DNA from: Stanieria sp. NIES-3757
Lineage (GTDB): Bacteria > Cyanobacteriota > Cyanobacteriia > Cyanobacteriales > Xenococcaceae
Length of the DNA: 64,000 bases
Direction: 5' to 3'
Assembly (NCBI GenBank): GCA_002355455.1
Contig: AP017375.1
Span: forward strand, 2,914,001-2,978,000
Part shown: positions 1 through 9,046 of the stretch, in pieces
Layout: each line of letters starts with the position of its first letter
Numbering within the stretch: position 1 is the stretch's first letter
The notes under the pieces: model-generated
Told to the model about the DNA's origin: nothing
The model's input: only the letters and a program-made list of their open reading frames with translations
Databases searched by the model: none
Program-made: the position numbers and the translations under genes

Positions 1-1
1 A

Positions 2-604
2 GAAGTCATTATTCGGACTTGGCAAACCGCCCACAAAATGAAGGTACAACGAGGGCATCTTTCCAGTAACGGGGAAGATCAAGCAGATAATTTCCGTGCT
101 AAAAGATATATAGCCAAATATACCATTAATCCCGCGATCGCTCATGGCATTGCCAATTATGTTGGTTCAGTTGAAGCAGGAAAACTAGCCGATTTATGTC
201 TTTGGAAACCAGCCTTTTTTGGAGTCAAACCAGAACTAGTAATTAAAGGAGGGTTGATTGCTTGGTCACAAATGGGCGATCCTAATGCCAGTATCCCTAC
301 TCCCGAACCTGTTCATATGCGTCCGATGTTTGGCAGTTTTGGTGGCGCAATTGGTGCAACTTCCCTTACCTTTGTTTCTCAAGCTGCGATTGAGGCGGGT
401 ATTCCCGAACAAGTTGGTTTACAAACTCCTGCGGTAGCTGTATCTAACACTCGCAATCTTAGTAAAGCAGATCTCAAACTAAATGATGCAACTCCTGCTA
501 TTGAAGTCGATCCTGAAACCTATGAAGTTAGGGCAGATGGGGAACTGTTAACCTGCGAACCTGCTACAGAATTACCAATGGCACAACGTTATTTTCTGTT
601 TTGA
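2..604 (+). CDS. ureC: Urease subunit alpha, C-terminal part (5' end outside window)
   Basis: This is the C-terminal third of the catalytic subunit of nickel-dependent urease, which hydrolyses urea to ammonia and carbamate in the cytoplasm. The frame is already open at base 2, so the start lies upstream of the window. The stretch [20 protein letters not shown] followed by [17 protein letters not shown] is the conserved end of the amidohydrolase barrel. [13 protein letters not shown] carries the family's conserved flap-following segment, and the protein ends in the usual FLF-type tail. The metal-binding His/Lys residues lie in the part not visible here. The rest of the urease operon (ureA, ureB, accessory genes) would be to the left. 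The identification is firm because urease alpha is extremely conserved. No downstream urease gene follows; the next gene is on the other strand. Confidence 0.96.
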   Translation, partial: EVIIRTWQTAHKMKVQRGHLSSNGEDQADNFRAKRYIAKYTINPAIAHGIANYVGSVEAGKLADLCLWKPAFFGVKPELVIKGGLIAWSQMGDPNASIPTPEPVHMRPMFGSFGGAIGATSLTFVSQAAIEAGIPEQVGLQTPAVAVSNTRNLSKADLKLNDATPAIEVDPETYEVRADGELLTCEPATELPMAQRYFLF

Positions 605-692
605 TTTAATTGTAGGGATAATGTCAGAATTATCTCTACTTTCAAGAAAGCGATCGCTATTTTAGCTCAAGTTTAAATTAAAAAATTTAACT

Positions 693-1316
693 TTAACTTT
701 TAACTTGTGATTTTTGAAAAATTACTGACAAATTATTAGCTGGCATAGCAACAACTTCTTGTAACTCTAAACCTTCAGATTTAGCTATTCTTGCTACATC
801 TTCTAAATTTCTAACTCCCCATTCAGGGTTTTGTCGGCGTAAAGATTCATCAAAACTACGATTACTTTCTGCGGTATGTTCTCCCTTTTGTTTATAAGGA
901 CCATACAAATATAAAATACCACCTGTTGGTAAAATTCTACCTGCACCACTCATCAAACCGAGACAAGCTTGCCAGGGAGAAATATGAATCATATTAATAT
1001 TAACAATTGCTTGAACTGCAATTCCTTGTTCTTCTACTTGCCATTTAGACTCACAAACATCAATATCAAAAGGTGAATGTAAGTTGTCTGTAGGATGATA
1101 ATTTCGCCAAGCTTCAATACTGTCTCTTAAAAAAGGATTGGGATCGGAAGGATACCATTGACGAGGTGCTAGACGAGGTGCAAAAAAGATTGCGTGTTCG
1201 CCTGTTCCGCTAGCAAGCTCTAAAATATTACCTTGGGGAGGTAATACTCGCGATAATACTGCTAAAATTGGTTCGCGGTTGCGTTGGGTTGCGGGTGCAT
1301 ATTGTCTAGCGTCCAT
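693..1316 (-). CDS. DUF938-type class I SAM-dependent methyltransferase
   Basis: A 207-residue protein that begins MDARQYAPATQRNREPI. The ILELASGTGEHAIFFA motif is the Gly-rich SAM-binding loop of class I methyltransferases, and the overall pattern (the WYPSDP segment after the loop, YGPYKQKGEHTAESNRSFDE near the C-terminus) matches the DUF938 family. The substrate of this family is not known. An upstream in-frame start would add 16 residues unlike the family's N-terminus, so the start at 1316 is preferred. It stands alone, divergent from the small gene at 1377, with only about 60 bases between them, so the two probably share a promoter region. Confidence 0.85.
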   Translation of the reverse strand: MDARQYAPATQRNREPILAVLSRVLPPQGNILELASGTGEHAIFFAPRLAPRQWYPSDPNPFLRDSIEAWRNYHPTDNLHSPFDIDVCESKWQVEEQGIAVQAIVNINMIHISPWQACLGLMSGAGRILPTGGILYLYGPYKQKGEHTAESNRSFDESLRRQNPEWGVRNLEDVARIAKSEGLELQEVVAMPANNLSVIFQKSQVKS

Positions 1317-1376
1317 GTTTTTTAGGCAAATATATTTTATATTAATAAAGTTTGTGTTTACCAAGCAGTTGAGAGG

Positions 1377-1703
1377 ATGTCTGAACCTTTAGAAAGTAAA
1401 GAAGAACAAATTAAAGTTATTGAAGCGAATGCTGAACGAATAATTGCGATCGCAAAACGAAGCTATTCAGAATTTGAAGAAAAAGGAACAGTTATTATTT
1501 TACGGCAATCAGAAAATAATAGTTCTAGTTTAGAAGATTGGCAAATGGTTTTTAAACCTATCAGTATATTACCTAATATGGTCAGTGATTGGAAGGAAGC
1601 AGGTTTACAAGATTTAATTATTAAATATAATCCCGAAACTTCGGTAATTTGTACTTTTTTATATCCTAATGGTGCACATACTAGCTACCATTTTTCTATT
1701 TAA
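1377..1703 (+). CDS. Conserved hypothetical protein, 108 aa
   Basis: I do not recognise a named family. The protein is acidic at the N-terminus (MSEPLESKEEQIKVIEANAE), predicted helical for the first 40 residues and then beta-rich, ending in YPNGAHTSYHFSI. It has no signal peptide or membrane segment. The start is preceded by a GAGAGG run very close to the ATG. Codon use is AT-rich like its neighbours and HIP1 (GCGATCGC) occurs inside it, so it looks native. It is divergent from the methyltransferase gene to its left. Confidence 0.6.
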   Translation: MSEPLESKEEQIKVIEANAERIIAIAKRSYSEFEEKGTVIILRQSENNSSSLEDWQMVFKPISILPNMVSDWKEAGLQDLIIKYNPETSVICTFLYPNGAHTSYHFSI

Positions 1704-2197
1704 TGTAATTAAAATCTAAATATATTAATAAATTAGCTCAAATCGTGTAGCGCCATTTTTAAATCAAGCAAGTTTAATTAATAGAGTAAAATAATCCAAC
1801 TAAAACTTTTTTGAGTAAGGTAAAAAAAATCTTTGAGATACACATTAATTTGTTGCTTGTTCATAATACCATTTAATAGATTGATTATAACGCTCGAACA
1901 ACATCTGTCTTAAAATAGCTTTAGTCTTACTTTGGTCTTAATTAAATAAATTAATTCTACTGCGAATTTTTTTTATTTTGTTGTGGAAAAAGGAAATTGC
2001 TTCTTTTTTGTTGAGAGCAATAACTTTGTCAATCTAAATTATCTAAATTGTCCATCGATTCTATAATTAATTCTTTTTTTGAACGAATAGGCAAGATATT
2101 TTTAACTTATTGTAATCTAAGCTTTGCTGAATTATATCGTTGAGCATTTGCTCTTAAAACTTACTATTATTTACTCTCAATCAAACTTGAATTAATT
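1704..2197. other. AT-rich intergenic region, no gene seen
   Basis: About 490 bases of very AT-rich sequence with stops in all frames. I see no RNA gene, repeat or terminator with good pairing. It presumably holds the promoter of the cryptochrome gene at 2198, but no clear -35/-10 pair or strong ribosome binding site is visible. Confidence 0.5.
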
Positions 2198-3664
2198 ATG
2201 TCAAAACAACGAATTTTGATTTGGTTTCGTAACGATCTCCGCCTTCACGACCACAAACCAATTTATCAAGCTGTTCAAGAACAAGCTCAAATTATTCCTG
2301 TATATTGTTTTGATCAAAGAGAGTTTAAGCAAACTTCTTTTGGTTTTTCCAAAACTGGCAATTATCGCGCCCAATTTTTACTAGAATCTGTTGCCGATTT
2401 AAAAAAATCACTTCAAAAACTAGATAGTGACTTAATTATTCGTTGGGGTTTTCCAGAACAAATTATTCCTCATCTTGCTCAAGAATTAAAGATAGATTCT
2501 GTTTATTATCACAAAGAAGTAACCGCAGAAGAACTAAAAGTAGAACAAGCTTTAAAACAAGAATTACAAAAACTAAAAATTAAAGTACGTTTCTTTTGGG
2601 GAGCAACTTTATATCTGCCCGAAGATTTACCTGTTGATATTTCACAAATTCCCGAATTATATACTAATTTTCGTAAGCAAGTTGAAGCAAAATCTACGAT
2701 AGAAAAACCTTTACCAACTCCCAAAGAATTACCCTCATTACCATCAATAGAACTAGGACACATTCCTCAACTATCTGATTTGGGTTTAACCACACCTATT
2801 TTTGATGAACGTGCAGTATTAAACTTCAAAGGCGGAGAAAATGAAGCTTTAACAAGATTGAATCAATACTTTTGGCAATTAGATTGTCTAAAAAAATATA
2901 AAGAAACCAGAAACGGAATGCTAGGGGCGGACTATTCTTCTAAATTTTCTCCTTGGCTAGCTAGGGGTTGTATTTCTCCTCGCTATATTTATAAACAAGT
3001 ACAAAAGTACGAAACAGAAAAAATTAAAAACGATTCTACTTATTGGCTAATTTTTGAATTAATTTGGCGAGACTTTTTTCGCTTTATTTGTGCCAAGCAC
3101 GGTAACAAAATATTCTACCAATCAGGTTTACAAGGTATTTATATTCCTTGGAAAGAAGACTGGAAAAGATTTAATTTGTGGCAAGAAGGAAAAACAGGTT
3201 ATCCTCTAGTCGATGCCAATATGCGAGAATTAACTGCCACAGGTTATATGTCTAATCGTGGTAGACAAAATGTTGCGAGTTTCCTGACTAAAAATTTAGG
3301 AATCAATTGGCAAATGGGCGCAGAATGGTTTGAATCTTTGCTAATTGACTACGATGTTTGCAGTAATTGGGGGAACTGGAATTATACTGCTGGAGTAGGT
3401 AATGATGCTCGTGGCTTTCGTTATTTTAATATTCCTAAACAATCAAAAGATTATGACCCTCAAGGAGATTATGTTAGACATTGGTTACCCGAACTCGCTT
3501 CAATTCCAGGAAGTAAAATTCATGAACCATGGAAACTTAGTATTGAGGAACAAAAACGTTATCAAATTCGACTAGGAACAGACTACCCTCATCCAGTTGT
3601 AGATTTTTTTAAATCTGTTAAAGCAAATGAAAAGATTTACAACAGTGCGATGAAATGCGAGTAA
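2198..3664 (+). CDS. DASH-type cryptochrome / photolyase-family flavoprotein
   Basis: A 488-residue FAD protein of the cryptochrome-DASH branch, which repairs cyclobutane pyrimidine dimers mainly in single-stranded DNA and may act as a blue-light sensor. The N-terminal alpha/beta antenna-binding domain starts with ILIWFRNDLRLHDHKPI. The C-terminal FAD domain has NGMLGADYSSKFSPWLARG and ANMRELTATGYMSNRGRQN, followed by the DYDVCSNWGNWNYTAGVGND segment that is characteristic of CRY-DASH proteins. The length is that of the family. It is a single gene with a long AT-rich upstream region. Light or UV regulation is likely from the family but no regulatory site is seen. A CPD photolyase proper is less likely because of the DASH-type segments. 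Confidence 0.93.
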   Translation: MSKQRILIWFRNDLRLHDHKPIYQAVQEQAQIIPVYCFDQREFKQTSFGFSKTGNYRAQFLLESVADLKKSLQKLDSDLIIRWGFPEQIIPHLAQELKIDSVYYHKEVTAEELKVEQALKQELQKLKIKVRFFWGATLYLPEDLPVDISQIPELYTNFRKQVEAKSTIEKPLPTPKELPSLPSIELGHIPQLSDLGLTTPIFDERAVLNFKGGENEALTRLNQYFWQLDCLKKYKETRNGMLGADYSSKFSPWLARGCISPRYIYKQVQKYETEKIKNDSTYWLIFELIWRDFFRFICAKHGNKIFYQSGLQGIYIPWKEDWKRFNLWQEGKTGYPLVDANMRELTATGYMSNRGRQNVASFLTKNLGINWQMGAEWFESLLIDYDVCSNWGNWNYTAGVGNDARGFRYFNIPKQSKDYDPQGDYVRHWLPELASIPGSKIHEPWKLSIEEQKRYQIRLGTDYPHPVVDFFKSVKANEKIYNSAMKCE

Positions 3665-3736
3665 GTTATAACTGATTAACAAATAGCGGTTAGTTATTTA
3701 TCGTTATTATCTTTTAGGTCTTTACTGCAAATAAGT

Positions 3737-4054
3737 ATGGTGAAGTTACCAACTAAAACTAGCTGGATTGATGATTTAATTGATTCTTTAGAAGATGCAG
3801 AAAAAGCAGCTAAGTATCTAAGCTTTGCTTTAGAAGAAAATTTTCAAACTTATCAACTGCTACCAAATGCACTTCAAGACATAATTGAATCTCGCAGTCA
3901 AAGGAATAATCTTTCAGAGGAAGCCCAGCAACATTACGAAAAATTACAAAAATTATTTCTGACTGAAAATGCTGTTGCTATTTATAAATTAATTGATTTA
4001 CTTGATGCTCTAGGATTTCAATTAACGGTTTCCCTGAAACAACAAAGAAGCTAA
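3737..4054 (+). CDS. Small antidote-like (HigA2-type) regulator, HTH apparently degenerate
   Basis: A 105-residue protein. Its N-terminal part (SLEDAEKAAKYLSFALEE) and its C-terminal part (KLIDLLDALGFQLTVSLK) match the layout of the putative addiction-module antidote family, which has a lambda-repressor-like helix-turn-helix between those parts. Here the central part (RSQRNNLSEEAQQHYEKLQK) does not show a convincing DNA-recognition helix. No toxin gene of the HigB/RelE type lies next to it, so a working toxin-antitoxin pair cannot be claimed. The gene is 70 bases after the cryptochrome gene and is followed by a good terminator at 4113, so it could be the last gene of a two-gene unit. The family call is a resemblance and not certain. 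Confidence 0.5.
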   Translation: MVKLPTKTSWIDDLIDSLEDAEKAAKYLSFALEENFQTYQLLPNALQDIIESRSQRNNLSEEAQQHYEKLQKLFLTENAVAIYKLIDLLDALGFQLTVSLKQQRS

Positions 4055-4112
4055 GATTTTTGAGCAAGAAAAGCTTGACAAACGATTGCTTTAAGAAGAG
4101 TAATTGCAATTG

Positions 4113-4144
4113 ACCCTTATTACTTTTAACATAAGGGTTTTTTA
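4113..4144 (+). terminator. Intrinsic terminator after the antidote-like gene
   Basis: The arms ACCCTTAT (4113-4120) and ATAAGGGT (4131-4138) form a perfect 8-bp stem with a 10-base loop, followed by a T-run. It lies 58 bases after the stop of the gene ending at 4054. Confidence 0.8.
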
Positions 4145-4170
4145 TTTGAAGAGTGTAGTTCAAAACATCA

Positions 4171-4207
4171 ATAAAAAGGGAAAAATGCAAGCTGCAATTT
4201 TTCCCTT
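4171..4207 (-). terminator. Intrinsic terminator of the TolC-family gene
   Basis: Read on the minus strand, AAGGGAAAAA pairs with TTTTTCCCTT (4176/7-4207), extended by TGCA/TGCA inside the loop, and is followed by TTTTTAT. It sits about 30 bases after the stop of the minus-strand gene that ends at 4238, so the two converging genes each have their own terminator. Confidence 0.8.
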
Positions 4208-4237
4208 CCTATCTCATTATTAAAGTAAAAAATTAAA

Positions 4238-5848
4238 TTATTTAAATGGCAGATCGAATAATTTCCCTTCTGGCAAGTTAGTGACTGCTCGTTCTAGTTG
4301 ATTGAGGGATTGATTATAATCAATAATTGCTCGCAAATAATTACCTCTGGCGGTAGTTAACTCGCTTTGAGCTTGAATGACATCCGTTTGTGTTCCCACT
4401 CCAGCTTGGAAACGTAACCTTGCCAATCTCAAACTTTCTTCTGCTAATTGCACTGCTTTTTGAGAGGTCGTAATATTTTCTTTACTTGCCGTAAGATTGT
4501 AATAGCCTTGTTCTACCTGAAAACGAATTTGATTGCGTTGATTAGCAAACTGAGTTTCATCTATCTCGATATCTGTCTCAGATTGTCTAGCTCTGGCACT
4601 AGCTGCACCGCCATCAAATAAACTCCACTGTAATCTGGTTCCAAAAGTATAACCATCAGTTAGATCTACATCATCATCCGCAATATCCAAAACATCATAA
4701 TCAGCAAATACGCTTACTTGTGGTCTATTATCAGACAAAGCAATTTGTCTTTGTTGTTCGTCAATTTCTCTGCGTACCAAAAATTGTTCTAACTCAGCAC
4801 GATTTTTGTATGCCAGCACGATGGTTTCTGGTAAGGATAATTCCCAATTACCTGCTGGCTCAATTTCGTCAGCAGTTTGGAGTTCAACTTGTTGTCCAAC
4901 GCTTAAAGTTTCTGCTAATTGTCTTCTGCTGGTGTTTTGATCTGCGATCGCTCTAGTTAGTCTTTGTTGAGCATTGGCTAATTCTACTTCTGCACGTAAC
5001 ACATCAAATCTTGTACCTAATCCTGCTTGTTCGAGTAATTGAGCATCTCTCAGGGTTTGTTGTGCGTCTTCTACGGCTGCTTGTTCAATTTCAACTTGAG
5101 CGTCAGCATTTTGTAAATTAAAGTAGTCTCTAGCAGTTTCAAAACGCACTTCAAAGGTAATTCTTTCTAAATCTAATTCATTGAAACGAACTTGTCTTTT
5201 CGCCCGTTCGATATCGGCTCCTCTTCTTCCTCCTGTATAAATGTTATAGCTCAGGCTTAATGTTCCATTGACAGACTCAGTAGTACTCTCTTCATCAACC
5301 AAACTACTTCCCCGTTGGCGAGCTAAGTCTAAAGATCTTTCCGAGCTAGCAGATTGAGATCGAGAAAGATCGATTTGAGTATCAAGAGTTGGATAAAGTG
5401 CAGCCCTAGCTTCTTGTAATTCTTCTTGAGAACGTTCTAGATTAAGTTGTGACTCCTGCAAATCTTGGTTGTTTTTAATTGCCAATTCAATTGCTTGTTG
5501 AAGCGTAATCGGTTTCTCAGTGTTAATTTGTACTTCGTCTGGGTTAGTAGGGAACTGTAAAGGATTGGCACTAGGTTCAAGCCTTTCGACATTCGAGTTT
5601 GATTGAGTTTGAGGTTCAGTGGAGGGTTGAGACTCTACTGCCTGAGCAACTTCTAAAGATGTCAATGTTGAAGTGTTTCCTAGCTGTTTATTTTTTGTAG
5701 TAATTAAGTTTTTCGCCTGTTTGGAATTAAACTTAATAGTTTCTGATGGATTGTGAGTTTTACTTACATTCGGCAAGTCTTTAGCAGCAGCTATATTTCC
5801 ATAGCAAAGAATAATGGCTGCACTGGTAACAACAGTTTTAATTGTCAT
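4238..5848 (-). CDS. TolC-family outer membrane efflux/secretion channel protein
   Basis: A 536-residue protein with an N-terminal signal peptide (hydrophobic stretch ending ...NIAAA) and a low-complexity Gln/Ser/Pro region to about residue 110. Two outer-membrane-efflux-protein repeats follow: the first starts at ITLQQAIELAIKNNQDL, the second at LSLPETIVLAYKNRAEL. The long Gln/Glu/Arg-rich helices (REEL, ARQRG, FEVRFETARDYFNLQNA) are typical of the periplasmic tunnel. Such trimers form the outer membrane exit for RND pumps and type I secretion. In this window the RND adaptor (46611) and RND pump (60821) are candidate partners, but they are far away. It is a single gene with its own terminator. 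Confidence 0.93.
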   Translation of the reverse strand: MTIKTVVTSAAIILCYGNIAAAKDLPNVSKTHNPSETIKFNSKQAKNLITTKNKQLGNTSTLTSLEVAQAVESQPSTEPQTQSNSNVERLEPSANPLQFPTNPDEVQINTEKPITLQQAIELAIKNNQDLQESQLNLERSQEELQEARAALYPTLDTQIDLSRSQSASSERSLDLARQRGSSLVDEESTTESVNGTLSLSYNIYTGGRRGADIERAKRQVRFNELDLERITFEVRFETARDYFNLQNADAQVEIEQAAVEDAQQTLRDAQLLEQAGLGTRFDVLRAEVELANAQQRLTRAIADQNTSRRQLAETLSVGQQVELQTADEIEPAGNWELSLPETIVLAYKNRAELEQFLVRREIDEQQRQIALSDNRPQVSVFADYDVLDIADDDVDLTDGYTFGTRLQWSLFDGGAASARARQSETDIEIDETQFANQRNQIRFQVEQGYYNLTASKENITTSQKAVQLAEESLRLARLRFQAGVGTQTDVIQAQSELTTARGNYLRAIIDYNQSLNQLERAVTNLPEGKLFDLPFK

Positions 5849-6173
5849 AATAAGTATTGTCCGCTCCTCACTTCTTAATTTTTCCAGAAAAGTCTTCCAG
5901 AAAAATAAATTGCTTTGATTATTTTCACAACACCAGTTTAGTCGAATCTTGAAGGAGCGACTTGAAAAAATGTTACTATATCTAGATTAGCAACCTTTTT
6001 TCAAGCTATTGTGAAAAAAATTAACGGACTTTTTGGGTACAGATTAGTAGTTAATTAAAATTTATATTTAGTTGAGAAGATGTCATTCTTTGCTGATAAT
6101 GCTCCGATGAGTATTAATAACTTTTTTAGGAAAAAATTTTAAGTTTAATTGTCAAAAAAATCGGTCTAAATTA
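5849..6173. other. Intergenic region, promoter area of the TolC-family gene
   Basis: About 325 AT-rich bases between the start of the TolC-family gene and the 3' end of the preceding leftward block. I see no gene, repeat or convincing terminator. It must contain the promoter for the TolC-family gene. Confidence 0.4.
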
Positions 6174-7418
6174 TTAATTTTTTCTGCTCGTGTCTAGCTT
6201 TGTTGCATTTTCCAATTGAGCTTTAATTTGTTCGACTAATTTGACTTCTGCTGGATGTTTATTTACCCAATTTTCGCGATCGCTTCTAATTTGGGTTAAA
6301 TGTTGTTCAATATTTTTTGTTGTTATTAATACTCCAAAATCTTTGGGAACTTGTTCTGTTTGATAGTCAAAAATCCGATTCAAAATTAAATTACCAATCT
6401 GAGGATTATAGTGAGAGTTATCAACATAATTACTCATTGTTGGTGCGATCGATTCTGTGGTAATGCTGTTATAGCCAGAAAAATCCCACACAGGTGTGAA
6501 TTCTACTAATTTGCGCTTCCAATGTTCAAAAGTTGTCCATTGTTGAGTCAGACGAATAGATTCTAAATCAGTAGCATGAGCAGGAGATATAAATACTATA
6601 AGCTCTATATTTTTTTGTTGACATAATTTTACTAATCTTTCAAAGTCAGACCAATATTGAGCAGAAAATTGATAATCAGAATGTAAGGTAAAATATAGAT
6701 TAATTGATTGTTCAAACCTCCAATCGGTTTTACCATCATTAGTATTTCGATTTGGCATAAATCCATTGTCGCCATAATCATTATTTAAATCAGGCTCTTG
6801 CTGACTTGCATCCATAGTCATACGACTAATATTAAAAGTATCTAAAGAAAAAAGAGCATTGATAACATCAGAAGAAATAAGCTGTTTTTTTTCTAACCTT
6901 TGCTCTGAAAAACTTGGTTGATTAGCAAGATGCTCATTAAACATAAAAAAATCAATACCTAAAACAATTTCTTTTAAATCTGGCTGATTAGCAACAGCGT
7001 GTTCAATATATCTTCTAACTTCGTAAAAATTAGGACCATTAATTGCTAGGTTATAAACTGGTTGTTGATTCTGAAATACTGGATGTTTTGGATCTAATCC
7101 TTGTTTAGTTCGAGAAGAACCGACCAAAATAATTTTAGGTTTAATTCTGATGATATCGGAAGCTTTAAATAATCTATCGTTATTATCTTTTTTAATTTTT
7201 TCGTGATTGATACCTACAAAATTAGGTGTATTAAAAATATCGTAAGGATCGATTATCCAGTTAAATAACCCTACAGTAAATATTGGCACAGAAACAACAC
7301 CAAAAAATAAAGCATTATAAATCAAAAAAATAGATTTTTTTTTCCTGATTTGATGAGCTTTTATTTTTGTATATTTAGACTGGGATTCAAAAGAATCTGA
7401 TAAACCTGAAGTAGTCAT
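6174..7418 (-). CDS. Membrane-anchored SGNH/AlgX-like protein paired with an MBOAT gene
   Basis: A 414-residue protein with one N-terminal transmembrane helix (IYNALFFGVVSVPIFTVGLF, about residues 32-55) and a large extracytoplasmic domain. ILVGSSRTKQGLDPKHP resembles block I (GxSxT) of SGNH hydrolase-like proteins, LAINGPNFYEVRRYIEHA resembles block II/III, and DNSHYNP near residue 340 supplies an Asp-x-x-His pair as in block V. Such proteins act with MBOAT acyltransferases in O-acylation of polysaccharides (AlgJ/AlgX, PatB, DltD). It lies 32 bases after the MBOAT gene, so the pair is surely co-transcribed. The acyl acceptor is unknown. The SGNH assignment rests on motif spacing by eye. Confidence 0.65.
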   Translation of the reverse strand: MTTSGLSDSFESQSKYTKIKAHQIRKKKSIFLIYNALFFGVVSVPIFTVGLFNWIIDPYDIFNTPNFVGINHEKIKKDNNDRLFKASDIIRIKPKIILVGSSRTKQGLDPKHPVFQNQQPVYNLAINGPNFYEVRRYIEHAVANQPDLKEIVLGIDFFMFNEHLANQPSFSEQRLEKKQLISSDVINALFSLDTFNISRMTMDASQQEPDLNNDYGDNGFMPNRNTNDGKTDWRFEQSINLYFTLHSDYQFSAQYWSDFERLVKLCQQKNIELIVFISPAHATDLESIRLTQQWTTFEHWKRKLVEFTPVWDFSGYNSITTESIAPTMSNYVDNSHYNPQIGNLILNRIFDYQTEQVPKDFGVLITTKNIEQHLTQIRSDRENWVNKHPAEVKLVEQIKAQLENATKLDTSRKN

Positions 7419-7450
7419 ATGAATCTATTTTGTTTGGATATTTTTAATAC

Positions 7451-8935
7451 TTAAAACTGAAAATAAAGAAATTCTGAAACCCGATTGAGAGATAATAAAC
7501 ATAAACTTGCAGAAAAACCTACTCCAATAGCCCACCACCAATTAGGTTTAAATTGTTGAAGTAATTCTTGAGGATTAGGTAATAATTTTACCCACACAAT
7601 CAAGCCGATTAAGATAAAAATACTGACTGCTTTACTACCATAAGCTAAGGGTAAATAGTTTAATTGATTCCAGCGTTTGAGTTCAATACCAAAACTATTA
7701 AGAATAGCAAGTTTACCATTTGGCTCACCAGGTAAAACAATTCCCTTAATACCAATCATGGCTTCAATAATTTCTATACCGTCATGAAGATTTTTAGCTC
7801 TAAATAATACCCAGCTTAAAATAACAGCAATAAAGGTTATACTCCAGCCTAAAAATTGAGGTAAGGGTTTTTTTTGTTTACGCCACCAATGATTAATTGA
7901 TAAATAAATGCCGTGTAAACCACCCCATAAAATATAAGTCCAGCCAGCACCATGCCACAAACCACCCAACAACATCGTAGTGAGAAGATTTAGATATTGA
8001 CGAATAATTCCTTTTCTATTTCCACCTAAAGGTATGTATAGATAATCTCTTAATAAGTTAGATAAAGTAATATGCCAACGTCGCCAAAAATCACTAATAG
8101 AGTTGGCTTTATAGGGAGAATTAAAATTAATTGGTAGTTTAATATTAAACATTAAACCTAAACCAATTGCCATATCAGAATAGCCAGAAAAATCAAAATA
8201 AAGCTGAAATGTATAACTTAATGCTCCTACCCAGGCTTCAATAAAAGTAATTTCACTAGCATGATTAAATACATTAGCTACCCAAGGTGAAATATTATCG
8301 GCAATTAATACTTTCTTTGAAAGACCTAAACTAAATAAGGTTATACCATAGGCAAAATTTTTATGAGAAAAAATAAAATTTTTGAGTTTGTGTAATTGAG
8401 GAATTAATTCATCATGCCGTAAAATTGGCCCAGCAACTAGTTGAGGAAAAAATACAACAAATAAACTGTAAGTGATTAAATCATAGTTTGTTTCTCCCTG
8501 AATTTCACCCCGATAAGCGTCAACTAAATATGCCATTTGGGTAAAAGTATAAAAGGAAATACCTAAAGGCAAAATAACTTCGTTAAAAGTAAGGTTACTA
8601 GCAAATAAGTCATTGACTGTTGCAAGAAAAAAATTAGCGTATTTGTAATAACCAATAAAAATTAAATTGATAATTAATCCAATCCATAGTAAAACTGTAG
8701 CTTGTTTACTTTTTAACGGTATTAAACCAATTAGCCTCCCCATTTGATGGTTAAAGACAATAGAAATCATCATTAACAATAAATAGGGCGGATTCCAATA
8801 ACCATAGAAAAATAAAGAGCAAGCTAATAACCAAATCTTTGCTACTTGGAGTAATTTAAACTTACCTAATGAAAAAAAAACAATTAAAGTTATAGGTAAA
8901 AATAAAAAAATAAAAACGTAAGAATTAAATAACAT
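7451..8935 (-). CDS. MBOAT-family membrane O-acyltransferase (AlgI/DltB-like), copy 2
   Basis: A 494-residue polytopic membrane protein. The family core is clear: ISFYTFTQMAYLVDAYRG, FFPQLVAGPILRHDELIPQ, DFSGYSDMAIGLGLMF, then SDFWRRWHITLSNLLRDYLY and GGLWHGAGWTYILWGGLHG. The His in WHGAGW is the expected catalytic residue. These enzymes move an acyl group across the membrane onto an exported acceptor. It is followed after 32 bases by an SGNH-like partner (6174-7418) and preceded by the HTTM-DCC gene (111 bases apart). A second MBOAT/SGNH pair lies at 12165-14647, so the block has two such modules. The acyl donor and acceptor are not shown by the sequence. Confidence 0.9.
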   Translation of the reverse strand: MLFNSYVFIFLFLPITLIVFFSLGKFKLLQVAKIWLLACSLFFYGYWNPPYLLLMMISIVFNHQMGRLIGLIPLKSKQATVLLWIGLIINLIFIGYYKYANFFLATVNDLFASNLTFNEVILPLGISFYTFTQMAYLVDAYRGEIQGETNYDLITYSLFVVFFPQLVAGPILRHDELIPQLHKLKNFIFSHKNFAYGITLFSLGLSKKVLIADNISPWVANVFNHASEITFIEAWVGALSYTFQLYFDFSGYSDMAIGLGLMFNIKLPINFNSPYKANSISDFWRRWHITLSNLLRDYLYIPLGGNRKGIIRQYLNLLTTMLLGGLWHGAGWTYILWGGLHGIYLSINHWWRKQKKPLPQFLGWSITFIAVILSWVLFRAKNLHDGIEIIEAMIGIKGIVLPGEPNGKLAILNSFGIELKRWNQLNYLPLAYGSKAVSIFILIGLIVWVKLLPNPQELLQQFKPNWWWAIGVGFSASLCLLSLNRVSEFLYFQF

Positions 8936-9046
8936 AAAAATAAAATAATTTAATTTTTAAAATAGCTGTGATCGCTAAAATCAATAAAGATAAATAGTAT
9001 TGTTTTGAACAATTTTGCTTTGTAGCAGCATAAAAGTTTTTTAAAA

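Noticed and set aside
1317..1364. Longer N-terminus of the DUF938 methyltransferase
   Set aside because: The added 16 residues are AT-rich filler; MDARQYAPATQRNREPI is the family start.
3978..4190. 70-codon minus-strand frame overlapping the antidote-like gene, considered as its toxin
   Set aside because: It has no toxin features and runs through both terminators.
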